Assembly (NCBI GenBank): GCA_963281255.1
Contig: OY725500.1
Coordinates: forward strand, 4,025,184-4,089,183
Origin: Aphrocallistes beatrix
Lineage: Eukaryota > Porifera > Hexactinellida > Sceptrulophora > Aphrocallistidae
DNA: 64,000 bases
Reading direction: 5' to 3'
The first letter of the stretch is position 1. Every line of letters starts with the position of its first letter. Below are positions 10,388 to 20,737 of the stretch, one piece after another. The notes under the pieces are model-generated. The model was not told the DNA's origin. It was given only the letters and a program-made list of their open reading frames with translations, and did no database searches. Both the position numbers and the translations under genes were made by a program.

Positions 10388-12115
10388 CTAAGGAACGTAG
10401 TTGATCACTTGGCCCGGGTATTTCCCGCCACCCCCTAAGAACTCCTGTTTAAAGTGATTCAAACAGTAGATGATTCCTTCATAGGAGGCATGGCGGCCTG
10501 GCCGAAGTGTGCTCTTGCATATACTGCACTTGAAGCAGAATTTGTGGTAGGGCATCTTGTCTACGGTGATCTTCTCGATCGGGTAGGCCGTGCGTCCACA
10601 AGCAACGCAGATGTCAGGATCCACTGAGGTTTTCGCGCGACCGGGCTGTGGGCTATATGTCCTCTTGATTGAGAAATCGGCGCTCTTTTTGATCGGCTGA
10701 ATGTTGGGGGGGAGACTCTGCATGGCTGGGGGCGCGACCTCTTCGGCAGGTTCCGGGGAGACCGGCTCGCTAGAGGCACGGGGCACGAAATCAGGGCTCG
10801 GCGTACTGCGAGCCGATCCAGACGAAGAGACGCGACGGAAAGTATGGCGCGTGGCGCTATTGTCATCCGTATTGACGTTCTCAGCGGAGCCACGGAATTT
10901 CTTGATGCGTTCTTCCAGCGTGATTGTGCGCAAACTTTTTCCGGTTTGTTTGTCCGTGATGACAGCTAACTTGGACGGCTCTTTCTCTTTTTTGGCCGCG
11001 GTTGAAGGTGCCTCGGGAGGCTTGGAGGTATTGGCGGTGGGGGCGAGAGGTGGGGGAGAGGGGGAGCTTGGTTTCGGAGGGGAATCTGTCACCACGGTAG
11101 GTTTCTCATTCACAGGGGTAATGGTTTCTTCTCCTATGGGAGATTTGTTCGTGAGATGGCGTATCATAGTCTTCTGTTCTCCTCTCTGAAGAGTTTCAAT
11201 CTTCCGCTCCAGACTTATGATTTTCTCTTCTTGCAACTTCATTTCCTGTTCCTGCCGTTGACTGCGTCTGGCCACGACAGCTAAATCTTCAAGTTCGGAC
11301 AGTTTCTCGTCCTTTCGTGTTATCTCCTTTTCCAACTTGCGAATTGTAGCGCTCATCTCTTCAACATTCACGGAATCGTCTTTGCTTCCAGATTCTAATT
11401 GTATCTTCAACTGAGATATGGTCTCCTGCTTTTGAGTCAATTGTTTAGACTGATCTAATATATAGTCTTCTTGCTTCACCTTTTCAGAACGCATTAGGTA
11501 GAGATCTTGCTGAAGTTTGTGTAGCTTCGCATTTGTTTCTTCCTTTTCCTTCACTGCCAAGTCACGTTCCTCCTTAACTGTGGACAAGTCAGCTGGAATA
11601 TCGCTCTCCATTTCTGATTTGAGGCCTAACTCTACGTTCTCTGTTTTAAGCTTCTGGATCGTGTCTTGTGAGATTCTCAGTTGAGCTTTCAATGCTTCTT
11701 TTTGTGAATTCCATTCAATTTCTTCACTCATTTTCGCAGACAGCTCCTCACTGGATTGTGCATAGTCTAGTTTAACCTGTTCGAGCTCATTTTCGGCCTT
11801 TTCGAGACTATTATGCAAATCTTTATTCAGCGATTTATAGGTTTCGGAATTGGCTTTTTCACACACTAGCAACTTCTCTAAGTCTTGAGGGGAATCTTCT
11901 AACTCGTGTGACTTTACAACTTCTTTTTCCGTATTGTTTGTGCTGGAATTTTGGTTAGTGTCTTCATCGGCGTCGTCCATGGCTTTAAGCAATTCAGAAT
12001 TTTCTTGCGGTGGTTTGGACTTCTGTTCCTTCTTGATGGGTAATATCGGATCAAATATACTGTTGCCTTCACCGTCATCTCCGAAGAGATCACTTGTCTC
12101 GTCGAATTCAGTCAT
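10388..12115 (-). CDS. Coiled-coil protein with a single C-terminal LIM domain
   Basis: Single-exon protein of 575 residues. An acidic N-terminus (MTEFDETSDLFGDD) leads into a long Glu/Lys/Gln coiled coil at about 75-315. A Pro/Ser-rich disordered region (330-490) follows, then one LIM domain at about 500-555: CVACG, PYHKFCFKC, CSICK, YCLNHF, with the zinc spacing Cx2C-x17-Hx2C-x2-Cx2C-x17-Cx2H. The LIM resembles those of the EPLIN (LIMA1)/CRP group, including the LNHFKQEF end. Such proteins usually bind actin structures. No orthologue with this coiled coil plus LIM layout was recognised, so no symbol is given. The C-terminal half is notably GC-rich for this window. Confidence 0.8.
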   Translation of the reverse strand: MTEFDETSDLFGDDGEGNSIFDPILPIKKEQKSKPPQENSELLKAMDDADEDTNQNSSTNNTEKEVVKSHELEDSPQDLEKLLVCEKANSETYKSLNKDLHNSLEKAENELEQVKLDYAQSSEELSAKMSEEIEWNSQKEALKAQLRISQDTIQKLKTENVELGLKSEMESDIPADLSTVKEERDLAVKEKEETNAKLHKLQQDLYLMRSEKVKQEDYILDQSKQLTQKQETISQLKIQLESGSKDDSVNVEEMSATIRKLEKEITRKDEKLSELEDLAVVARRSQRQEQEMKLQEEKIISLERKIETLQRGEQKTMIRHLTNKSPIGEETITPVNEKPTVVTDSPPKPSSPSPPPLAPTANTSKPPEAPSTAAKKEKEPSKLAVITDKQTGKSLRTITLEERIKKFRGSAENVNTDDNSATRHTFRRVSSSGSARSTPSPDFVPRASSEPVSPEPAEEVAPPAMQSLPPNIQPIKKSADFSIKRTYSPQPGRAKTSVDPDICVACGRTAYPIEKITVDKMPYHKFCFKCSICKSTLRPGRHASYEGIIYCLNHFKQEFLGGGGKYPGQVINYVP

Positions 12116-13149
12116 TTAATTTAAAAAATGTGTTAAAATCTAGTAAAAAGCTTACAAGTGTATTTAGAATGAGAAATTAAGTTAAATAGCTTGAAATTTG
12201 ATCTTATTTATATGAAAAATATTGAAAGCAGTACTTGTAAAATAAATAAACACTGATTTTGTCTAGTGTTAATTGTAAAACAGATTTGGAACAAGTTTTT
12301 GCTTTCTGCATTTTAGAAAAGTTTTAATTATTCATAATAAACTTTCCTAACTTTCCTAGTTATAAAGTTTACCACGCAATAAAGAGGGAAGTTTGAACAT
12401 CACTTTTCAAAGGATTGTGGTAATTTATTTCAATTCTGATGGTATTCTAAGCCCACACTAATCATTAGATAATAAATATACAGAGAAAGGTTATCAATTT
12501 GTAAGCGTTGGAAGAAAATACGCCTCAACTCTTTTGTGTTATAGAATATAAATAAAGTGCTCCACCTACCCTAATACCCAAAATTAAATTATCAATAGAA
12601 AGTGACTATAGTACTGCGAATAGAATCCTAGGTAGGAAAATTGAATCAATTTGTTTGGAGATAATTATCCTTAATTAAAACAGTGATCTCGCATGTCTTC
12701 CATTTTAAAGGAGGGGTAGATCATCGTCCATACTCGTAATAGTAATGGCATAAGTGTCTGGTCATTTTCATATGAAGAAATACTGACCACAAAATGTGGG
12801 CGAGTTCTATCATATATGACGGACATTTCCAGTTTCTACACAGTTGCGTAATTCCATTGTTAACTAAAAAGGTTTTGTAAGTTCCCATATCTCTTTCAAT
12901 AAGGAATTAATTTGAAATTACCGCATTCTGCTGGATGTATAGAAACTAACACATATACTGAATCTCACGCGTTTTAAAAAAAATGGATTCAAGATATTTT
13001 CATGAATCAGAAATGCAAACATTAATCATGGATCGATTTTTTTATGTTTGTTCAATTCTAAATTTGAAATGAGACCTTTTTCATGTAAACGTTAAATCGA
13101 GAAATTACATATCCACAAAATGTGTTATATAATTCACACCAATCAAAAG
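12116..13149. other. 1.0 kb intergenic spacer, no gene recognised
   Basis: AT-rich 5' flank of the LIM gene and 3' flank of PGS1. No convincing ORF, inverted repeat or RNA gene was seen. Confidence 0.55.
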
Positions 13150-14484
13150 TTATAAAAAACTTCTCAATATCCTGCTGGCAAGTTTAACGTATCTGGCTAC
13201 ATATCTTTCTCGGATACATTTCGGCTTGATCTCTGTTGTGGTGGTAGAGTTGTATAAATGTTTGCATTCAGTATCGAACTGCTTTTGCAACGATTCATTC
13301 CGTGTTTGGATAAAAAACTGCAACTCGATGTCCCGCCAAATAGACCTGTATCCATAGTTAGGCGATCCTACAAGCGTGAGAACAGGAAGCTCACTCCCAT
13401 CACGATAATACCAAACTCCTTTGGCATGGAAAGACCAATTATGTCGTTGGAATTCGTAGAACTTGATACGATCATTTAAATTGGTAATACGCTTCAGAAA
13501 CATGTTGGATCGATGTAGATACATCAGAGGAACGTGACCTGATACACCCTGCGCTTGGAAGAAACCATGAGCCTCTTGAGATGCAGATAATATGTGGTAG
13601 CGAGCTTGGCTTGAAATGATCGCATCTATGTACAATTCAGGCATGTTGAAATAGCCCGAGGAAATGTACAGTATGTCATTAGGACCTGGATTGGAGAATA
13701 TTTCCTGTGTGGCTATTTGGTCCTGGTGGATTCCGTGGTGGTAGAGTTGAAGTGTTGGGTGGATAATTGTGTCGCTTACTGGTTCAATTGGATTATTCTT
13801 TAGGAATTTTAATATCAGTTTTTTAATAGCCTCGCCTAAATGTAGTGAAAGAAGTGCATTTTGTTTGGAAACCTTTACAACGCTTTCTGTAACAGTCTCG
13901 GAATACAGAGAGACAGTGGAGACTATCTCGTCTACATACTGTACAAGTTGAGGAGAGTTTTCAACCAGAACATATCTATCTTGACGATTAGTGAAATACA
14001 TATGAGCCAGGTTACACCCACTGACAATCACATCGTCATCGAATATGTACGCTTTGATGTGCTGTACGCCTATCGTTTCATTGAATCGCTGAGGGATGTA
14101 GAGACGGTGGGCTGTTAGTATGGGAGTGGTATACAAACTTATTCGTATCCTTTTGGGGTATTTAATTAGTAAGGGCAATAGGTAGGTAATGGAATTTGTC
14201 TTGCCGCGCGTGCCCCTAAGTCTGTCGAGAAGTATTTGTACCCGCAAATGCGGTTTTTCACACATTCTCTTGGAGATGGCATTGATAAGATTCTGTTCCA
14301 ATTGGCCAGTTCCAATGTAAAGTGCGGCCAATGTTATTCTATGATCTGCAGTGGAAACCTTGTGAAGTAGACATTCATAGAAGTGTTGGGGGGAGGCTAT
14401 TATGTGGATGTTGTCTCCATTCACAGAGAAGCGAGGAGAGTGCGAATGTAACCAACTCGTTGGAGAGGTTTCTCTCACTGGCAT
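13150..14484 (-). CDS. PGS1: CDP-diacylglycerol-glycerol-3-phosphate 3-phosphatidyltransferase
   Basis: Single-exon protein of 444 residues from the phospholipase D superfamily. The first HxK motif is HIKAYIFDDDVIVSGCN near residue 141. The second is FHAKGVWYY near 351, followed by LTLVGSPNYGYRSIWRDIE. Both catalytic His/Lys pairs are present, and the GSPN-YGYRS context is typical of PGS1. The enzyme makes phosphatidylglycerophosphate from CDP-diacylglycerol and glycerol-3-phosphate, the committed step to cardiolipin in mitochondria. The N-terminus is short and does not clearly read as a targeting peptide. TMEM86-like lies 317 bases upstream on the same strand. Confidence 0.92.
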   Translation of the reverse strand: MPVRETSPTSWLHSHSPRFSVNGDNIHIIASPQHFYECLLHKVSTADHRITLAALYIGTGQLEQNLINAISKRMCEKPHLRVQILLDRLRGTRGKTNSITYLLPLLIKYPKRIRISLYTTPILTAHRLYIPQRFNETIGVQHIKAYIFDDDVIVSGCNLAHMYFTNRQDRYVLVENSPQLVQYVDEIVSTVSLYSETVTESVVKVSKQNALLSLHLGEAIKKLILKFLKNNPIEPVSDTIIHPTLQLYHHGIHQDQIATQEIFSNPGPNDILYISSGYFNMPELYIDAIISSQARYHILSASQEAHGFFQAQGVSGHVPLMYLHRSNMFLKRITNLNDRIKFYEFQRHNWSFHAKGVWYYRDGSELPVLTLVGSPNYGYRSIWRDIELQFFIQTRNESLQKQFDTECKHLYNSTTTTEIKPKCIRERYVARYVKLASRILRSFL

Positions 14485-14801
14485 TGCCTTTATATTTTTG
14501 CAAGTAAATAATATACATCGGGTTTAAAAGCTTAGTATATAATATGATACTTAGTGTGTGTAGCAAATACTAGATTAGTTAAGTTAATTTAGTTAAAAAT
14601 TGAAAAGTTACATCCTATTAACTTAAATCGAAACACAAACTTAAAATAATATAAATGCAAAAATAGTTTATACTAAAGTATATGAAGATAAAAGCAAATA
14701 TCAAATAAAATCACATTACCACATCCTATTGTATATATTTCCAATTTGTATTTCGACAAACGACAAGCAATTTAATACAAATCCTATACACAGATTGTAA
14801 A
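14485..14801. other. Spacer between PGS1 and TMEM86-like genes
   Basis: 317 AT-rich bases that must hold the PGS1 promoter and the TMEM86-like 3' end. Short ORFs here overlap gene edges in other frames and look accidental. Confidence 0.5.
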
Positions 14802-15440
14802 TCAAGGCAAATGAGTGATGGCAGAAGCTATGAGCCACTGAGCCATGTAGTAAGTAGACATGATAAAGAGCTGTGCATACTGAAACTTCTTCACCCACAT
14901 ATTTACTGTTATAGTCAAATCGGATGCATAGAACAGTGCAGCTCCGATAAAGCCAGAAAACGCCATGAGACTAAAATGATATCTGCGTAGGAGTGAGCTT
15001 GCTCGCCATAACATTAGCGTAATGAAAACACAGTAGATGGATACTGCTACCCGGAGGGATGTGTCTTTAGGGAGGTTAGGGAGGAGAATATTGAAGAAGA
15101 GTAGGGTGGATAGGATGGATGTAAATGCAAACTCAATAAAATGGTCCAAGCTTAACCCGAAGAGATAAGTGTAGAGTATTTGAGTGACTAGAAAAGCTGC
15201 TATTCCAAAAATGAAATATTGAGAAGGCAACGTTAGGAGATAGTCTCCTAGAAGGGAGAAAAACTGTGCAGCAAAAAGTGTAAAGAAACGAGAAGTAGGA
15301 GACTCTAATAAGAGTAGAAAGGTTGTGATGAGAAGGATAAGTATGGGCACCAGTTTGTAGAATGGGTTAATGTTGTCAGGCAGACCCTTCATGTAGAAGG
15401 CACAGCTTAAGAAATACATTATGGAAACTGTCCCTAACAT
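14802..15440 (-). CDS. TMEM86A: Lysoplasmalogenase, TMEM86/YhhN family
   Basis: Single-exon, very hydrophobic protein of 212 residues with about eight membrane segments. Family marks include FFSLLGDYLLTLP, FGIAAFLVTQILYTYLF, the late AALFYASDLTITVN and the closing YAQLFIMSTYYMAQWLIA. The conserved acidic residues within membrane helices (GDYLL, SDLTI) are those thought to act in vinyl-ether hydrolysis. The family cleaves lysoplasmalogen to an aldehyde and a glycerophospho-base in the ER membrane. TMEM86A and TMEM86B are vertebrate paralogues, so the symbol is approximate. The length is that of the family. Confidence 0.9.
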   Translation of the reverse strand: MLGTVSIMYFLSCAFYMKGLPDNINPFYKLVPILILLITTFLLLLESPTSRFFTLFAAQFFSLLGDYLLTLPSQYFIFGIAAFLVTQILYTYLFGLSLDHFIEFAFTSILSTLLFFNILLPNLPKDTSLRVAVSIYCVFITLMLWRASSLLRRYHFSLMAFSGFIGAALFYASDLTITVNMWVKKFQYAQLFIMSTYYMAQWLIASAITHLP

Positions 15441-15712
15441 TGTACCCTGGAGCTAAAGAGAGCTAAAAAGAACGATCTTCAATTATACAAACGATTTTAA
15501 ATGTTAGCCCCTTTTGATTTAAGACATTAGAGAGAATTGGTACTGGTAAAACAGGTCAGGATTTAGGTCATACGCTTTAAATACGCTGAAATCTTAAAAT
15601 AAAAACGAAAAAAGTTGAGAAAAATAATCTTAATTTCTAAAGAAATGTCAGATACACCTGAGTTAAAATATCATTCAATATACACTCAATCAAAGACATT
15701 TAATAAACTAAA

Positions 15713-18700
15713 CTAATCTGAACTGGAAGAGACGGAGAGGTAGGAATTACTCCCAGAAAATATTATCCAGGAAGCTAACTGTTGAAGAGTGGATCTAAGA
15801 TTCTCTCTCACAACGACCGACTCCACTAGACAACAATCTGTTAAGGGGATGTAGATCCTGCTTAGCAACGCAATCATTGCTTTGGAATTATGGTCTTGTC
15901 TTGATTTGGCTCGGGAGAGTTGATCATTTACAGTTTGAATCGTTTTAGAAATGATTTGTAAGATCTGAACCATTTCTTCGTCACTCAAGGTGGAACTGTC
16001 CGAACCAGAGTGTCCCTGCTTAGGAAATAAAGCTAGTTTTTCAATGCAAATATCGATCAAATTTTTGAACGCTCGGTTCGAAAAACTGCCAGGGTGAGTG
16101 ATAAGGGTGCTGCCAAGAAACGCATCCAAACATGAAAAAGACAACATTCGATCGAGTGTAAAATCAAAATTTTGAAAGTGAAAAATACCTTCAGTCAACA
16201 TGTTCAGGTACGCATTTGAAATTTCATTTGAGAGGTTCGGTAAATGTGCTTCAAAATTGCATTTAAGTAAGTGAATGATTTCCACACTCTTTTTCTGGTT
16301 CGCCAGAATGTATTCTTGCATTGCTTCTACTGTTGGGAAGTTGAAAAAAATTGCATGTCGAATCAGAGGAAATAACTCTTTCAGAGGAATGCAAATCTTA
16401 TCGCTTGAGGACTTCAAATTTTCATTTTGTTTGAAAGAATACTGTATACAGCATTTTATAAACAAAGTAAATATATCATAGAAATTATCCCAGTTTTCAA
16501 CCTGGTTAGTGTAGAGCTTTAACCGCAACGGGATTAATGTTTCTAAGTGGGGCACACATTCAGGAATGAAAGTTGAATAGTCAATGGGCGCTACAAGGGA
16601 CATTGGAAGCAGAATCTTCAGGAATCTTAAACAAACCTTAAAGAATGGATAGTAATTCACGTCAATAAAGTTGGAGCGGAGGTCAGCAGGAATTGTGATA
16701 GACAGTGGACGATGGATTAACGTGCAATAGAAAAACATTTCTCTTAACACGATAGGAATATAAGAAGTGAAATCATTCGAAATCGTGATGTTACTGAAAC
16801 TTTCTTCCCAGTCAATTTTCCGACTCATCAAACTGGCCGCTTCGAAGCACAGAATGGACTGAGTAGTTAGTTTCCCTACGAGGATAATATGAATTGTGTG
16901 GAGAATGCATTCGTGGAGATGTGCAATGATATCTTCGGAGGGTGAAGGAACAAGAAAAGGAGAAACATCTCTCTCAACTGGGCAGCGAACACAATTTTTT
17001 AAAAGTTGAAAAAGTTCATTTATATTCGGACTTTGTAGAGAAGATTTTAAGTGTATGAATAGAGCTGGACCTAATTTCACAAGACTAATTAGGAAAGCGT
17101 GAAATTGGGACATTTCAGGTAACATTCCTCTATCGCTAGCCTTCTCGATATCTCGGAGGATCACTGGCAGTTTAAGCTCTGCAATTTGGATCCAAGTACC
17201 CCATGCCTGTGTGTAGGCAGTGTCCAGACGTATTTGCAGTGGTTCGGTTTTTGGGACATTGGCCTCAGGCTTCGCTTCATCTTCGTTATAGTCAACACCA
17301 TTCAGGAGAATATCACGAAAACTTTGTAAGGTCTGATAGGCGACTTCTGGCGTAAAATGCAAACTACAGAACTTTATAAAACTCAGGTATGCAAGCCAAA
17401 TTTTCTCGAAATCTGACAAGTGAACAAGAATAGACCATCGTGTCTTAATTAAACGTCCTAACTGCATTCCAATTAGCGCGATTGTCTCTGCCCATTGCTT
17501 ATGAGCTGTATCTCGACTATGGTGATGGATTATAACAGAGCTTTCGGTGTCAGGAGTTGTCTTAGCCGAATCAATCGCAGTCTTCATCTCTTCGACTAAT
17601 GGAAAGATGAGCTCCCAAAACACATAACTCCAGGACTCAGGTTTACACAGCAATTGGCCATGTGCTTCTAAAGTGGCGAAAAGTGATTGAGCGGCACTCC
17701 TACGTACAGTTGCACGTTCGTCGACACAGAGTTGTCCAAGCGTGAGAAAAAGTGTCATCCATAAGTTGTCACCCCAGGACAATGGACACTTTAGATCCAT
17801 TTGAATGAGTTTATTTTGCTGTAAGAATCTCAATATTGGAGCACTGATAGTTTCGGGCATGTTGTGACCTGAAAAGATGGGTAGAAACACACCTTTCTCA
17901 GGCGAATCGGGGTGAACGCCTACATTCAAACGTTCCCAATTCTGGTAATAATAATCAGCTAAATTCCACAGTTGTCCGACTGCAGAGAAAGATGTGTTTA
18001 TCTCAACTTCTTGCCGTCCATACATGGCAGTGGTGAGGATCAGTACGGTGTGGTATTCAACCGGAATGATCGACAGGCAATCGGCTATGATGTATTGGAG
18101 ATCACGGAAACCGAGTTTAACTATCCCAGTCGAATTGGTACTCGCCGCGTACGTTAATGCAGACAATACGATGTCCCATGAGAAATTAACAAACTGTATA
18201 CTCTGCTGAAGAATGACGTTCAGTGCAGACAATTGCAGCATAACATGATCCTCATTCTGGACCAGGGATAATTCCAAAAGTGATTGCATAAATGTGCGCT
18301 GCAAGTCTTTCTGTTCGTCCAGAGGTGGGTGGTGTGCGAACTCGATGGCTTGTCTGATCAGCTCAATGAAGGATTCCCCCGCAGCGGCGGCAATTATAAT
18401 ATTAGGGGACTGGCAGGCCGTTAAAAGGTGCCCGCTTAAATTCTCCCAGAATAGGTTGGAGCGGAATAAATTAGTGGAACACACCTGTTGTATTTTAGTG
18501 ATGCAGAATAGGCGGGAATTCTCATTTTGCCCGCCTGGAACCAGGTGTATGTGGACCAGGGATTCGGTGCAAAGCCTACACAGCGACTGGAGAAGACTGA
18601 TCAATGCTTGATCGTTTAAAAACTGTGAACTGTCGAATAGTTTCAACATCAACTGCTGTAACACAATGAAATCCTCCCTAAGAGCAGTGGTTGTGAAATG

Positions 18701-20737
18701 AGGGACTATTTGAGGCTGTAACTGTTCTTTCCGAGTCACATTATAAGCTTCTAAATTGTAGTAATAGTATACCTCTTGCAGCGTACACAGAATGGGGTAC
18801 CACACGACCCCCAATACAGATCCATGCACGTGTGCGAGTGTGAGTAAGCTACGCAGACACTGTAGATGCTTTCTCTGCGCTGATACCTGAGGCGCGAACA
18901 TTAAGTCATCTGTGTTGTGACGAAATTCGCGTAATTTCGTGGCTAGATTGGTTATTTCAGTGGTTAAGGGGAGTTTGGGTACTCCAGGGGGTAGAGACCA
19001 GTTACAGTGCGAAAGGACAAAGAAGTTTCGCGGTTTTTCGAGAGATAGGGATGCAGTGAGGTAGATGAAAGTCTGTTTGCACTGTAGAATGGATTCAATA
19101 GTTCCTTCTTCACCGAATTGATCCAATACGAGATTGAGAGAGCTTAGAATCGGTGACCAAGTTGCGAGTAGCATTGCAGATAACACTGATAACGTATTAA
19201 GCTCATTCTCTTCCGCCTGACTGTCGGTTGAGTTAGAATCTTCTGACTTCAATGAATGATTCTTTTTAGCATTTAATTCCTCTCCGTACAAGCTCCCGAA
19301 ACTACGTATCAACTGGTCAAAAGCAGATAAGCAAACAGCGCAACCATACGATTCATTCAAGTTCGGATGTTCCTGTTTATCCAGCATGTCTAAGAGAGAT
19401 TGCTTGTTCGTGCCGAGCAAAGGGACTTTGTTGATTTGTCCGATTGCTTCCAATTGTCCGATGCCTTGCTGTACCACTTCACGCACCATAACCTCGAAAG
19501 AGCGGGACATACTGTTGATGAGATTCCCGAATACCTGAGCGCTTTTAGGTTGCATGTCGTAGAACTTGCATAGAGACACGAGTAAGTCTGATTTGATGCA
19601 GAATTTCCTGACTACTTCTAGTGCGAGAGATGTCTGCCATAGCTGAGCATTCTGTTCGATGAACCTCTGAAGGAGAGAAAAGAAGATTTCACATTCCATC
19701 ATGAGTAGAGGGTGGTATGTGTTGACTAGGATGTGTAACAGACGGAAGAGACGGACGTAGATGGAGAAACTAAGTACTTTCATGTCATGTCCTGCTCCAG
19801 ATTGTAAAACTGACGTCATGGCTAGTAGGCCTGATGATTGGATCTTGGGTGTAGTCACGACTAGAGAGAACAGTTTTATGAGGAGAGGGGATGCACACTC
19901 GGTTAGTAACCAACTGAATTCTGAATGTAGGAAGAAGAGCTTCTTGTGTACAATCAGTACACTCTCTATCAATTCGAGGCCGAGCTCTTTGGAGAGGGTT
20001 AAGTCACGGTCTAACCAAAACGGCGGATCTCCAGAAGTCAGCTGACACAAGTCCCTGAAGAGCGAGTGTGCGTCTTGAGCGTGTGGAGTTAGTTGCGGGA
20101 GGACATTGATGCTAGGAGCTGGAGAGCGTATTTTGATGTCAACTGGACCTTTCTGGCTTTTTATCGGTAGTTTGGGAGATTTGTCTTCATCAGAAGCTCG
20201 CTCGAATACAGTCAGCACTATTTGCCTCAAGGCTGTGGAGGCTGTGTTAGCTACGGTGGGGTCCTTATGACTGAGCAGTAGGAGCGTGATACGAAGCGAT
20301 TTCGATAGGAGTGAGCCTTGTAGGTCAGTTGACACCATCAGAAGGAGGACTTGTAACACTTTCACCTCTTCTGGTCCCGTGATGGCGAGCTCTGTTAGGA
20401 GAGCCGTCAAACGCTGGAGAGATTGTTTATTGACAGAATTGACTGTCAATAATCGCTGCACACACTGCAGGCCTAAGTATACAATCTTCGAGTGCTTCGT
20501 CTCGAATGCACTGACAATCGATCCGATTACAATCTCAGCAAGATGGTCTTTCAGGACACTGAATGATTCGGTGGGAATGGAGACCTCGTGTAGCTGCATT
20601 ATCCCTCGCTCTAGCGGCTCACGGAGATGTGGGTACTTCTTCTTGGCTTCCAAGCTCAAGTTTCTCAGATCTTGTTGGAGTGCTTCGATGAACTCTTTGG
20701 GATTGACCCCAGGCGAAAGAGAATGGGTTTCAGACAT
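15713..20737 (-). CDS. MON2: MON2 homologue, Golgi/endosome trafficking scaffold
   Basis: Single-exon protein of 1674 residues, close to the usual ~1,700. The N-terminus (FIEALQQDLRNLSLEAKKKYPHLRE, split here) matches the MON2/BIG DCB domain start, followed by a HUS box region. A long alpha-solenoid of HEAT-like helices follows, with RATVRRSAAQSLFATLEAHG as a clear HDS-type repeat. No Sec7 catalytic domain is visible, as expected for MON2 rather than BIG1/GBF1. MON2 works with DOPEY and flippases in endosome-to-Golgi recycling. A 5 kb animal gene without introns is notable. The start is a real ATG. Confidence 0.9.
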   Translation of the reverse strand: MSETHSLSPGVNPKEFIEALQQDLRNLSLEAKKKYPHLREPLERGIMQLHEVSIPTESFSVLKDHLAEIVIGSIVSAFETKHSKIVYLGLQCVQRLLTVNSVNKQSLQRLTALLTELAITGPEEVKVLQVLLLMVSTDLQGSLLSKSLRITLLLLSHKDPTVANTASTALRQIVLTVFERASDEDKSPKLPIKSQKGPVDIKIRSPAPSINVLPQLTPHAQDAHSLFRDLCQLTSGDPPFWLDRDLTLSKELGLELIESVLIVHKKLFFLHSEFSWLLTECASPLLIKLFSLVVTTPKIQSSGLLAMTSVLQSGAGHDMKVLSFSIYVRLFRLLHILVNTYHPLLMMECEIFFSLLQRFIEQNAQLWQTSLALEVVRKFCIKSDLLVSLCKFYDMQPKSAQVFGNLINSMSRSFEVMVREVVQQGIGQLEAIGQINKVPLLGTNKQSLLDMLDKQEHPNLNESYGCAVCLSAFDQLIRSFGSLYGEELNAKKNHSLKSEDSNSTDSQAEENELNTLSVLSAMLLATWSPILSSLNLVLDQFGEEGTIESILQCKQTFIYLTASLSLEKPRNFFVLSHCNWSLPPGVPKLPLTTEITNLATKLREFRHNTDDLMFAPQVSAQRKHLQCLRSLLTLAHVHGSVLGVVWYPILCTLQEVYYYYNLEAYNVTRKEQLQPQIVPHFTTTALREDFIVLQQLMLKLFDSSQFLNDQALISLLQSLCRLCTESLVHIHLVPGGQNENSRLFCITKIQQVCSTNLFRSNLFWENLSGHLLTACQSPNIIIAAAAGESFIELIRQAIEFAHHPPLDEQKDLQRTFMQSLLELSLVQNEDHVMLQLSALNVILQQSIQFVNFSWDIVLSALTYAASTNSTGIVKLGFRDLQYIIADCLSIIPVEYHTVLILTTAMYGRQEVEINTSFSAVGQLWNLADYYYQNWERLNVGVHPDSPEKGVFLPIFSGHNMPETISAPILRFLQQNKLIQMDLKCPLSWGDNLWMTLFLTLGQLCVDERATVRRSAAQSLFATLEAHGQLLCKPESWSYVFWELIFPLVEEMKTAIDSAKTTPDTESSVIIHHHSRDTAHKQWAETIALIGMQLGRLIKTRWSILVHLSDFEKIWLAYLSFIKFCSLHFTPEVAYQTLQSFRDILLNGVDYNEDEAKPEANVPKTEPLQIRLDTAYTQAWGTWIQIAELKLPVILRDIEKASDRGMLPEMSQFHAFLISLVKLGPALFIHLKSSLQSPNINELFQLLKNCVRCPVERDVSPFLVPSPSEDIIAHLHECILHTIHIILVGKLTTQSILCFEAASLMSRKIDWEESFSNITISNDFTSYIPIVLREMFFYCTLIHRPLSITIPADLRSNFIDVNYYPFFKVCLRFLKILLPMSLVAPIDYSTFIPECVPHLETLIPLRLKLYTNQVENWDNFYDIFTLFIKCCIQYSFKQNENLKSSSDKICIPLKELFPLIRHAIFFNFPTVEAMQEYILANQKKSVEIIHLLKCNFEAHLPNLSNEISNAYLNMLTEGIFHFQNFDFTLDRMLSFSCLDAFLGSTLITHPGSFSNRAFKNLIDICIEKLALFPKQGHSGSDSSTLSDEEMVQILQIISKTIQTVNDQLSRAKSRQDHNSKAMIALLSRIYIPLTDCCLVESVVVRENLRSTLQQLASWIIFSGSNSYLSVSSSSD

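Noticed and set aside
10701..11189. 162-codon plus-strand ORF opposite the LIM gene
   Set aside because: It mirrors the Pro/Ser-rich, GC-rich linker of the LIM protein; an antisense shadow.
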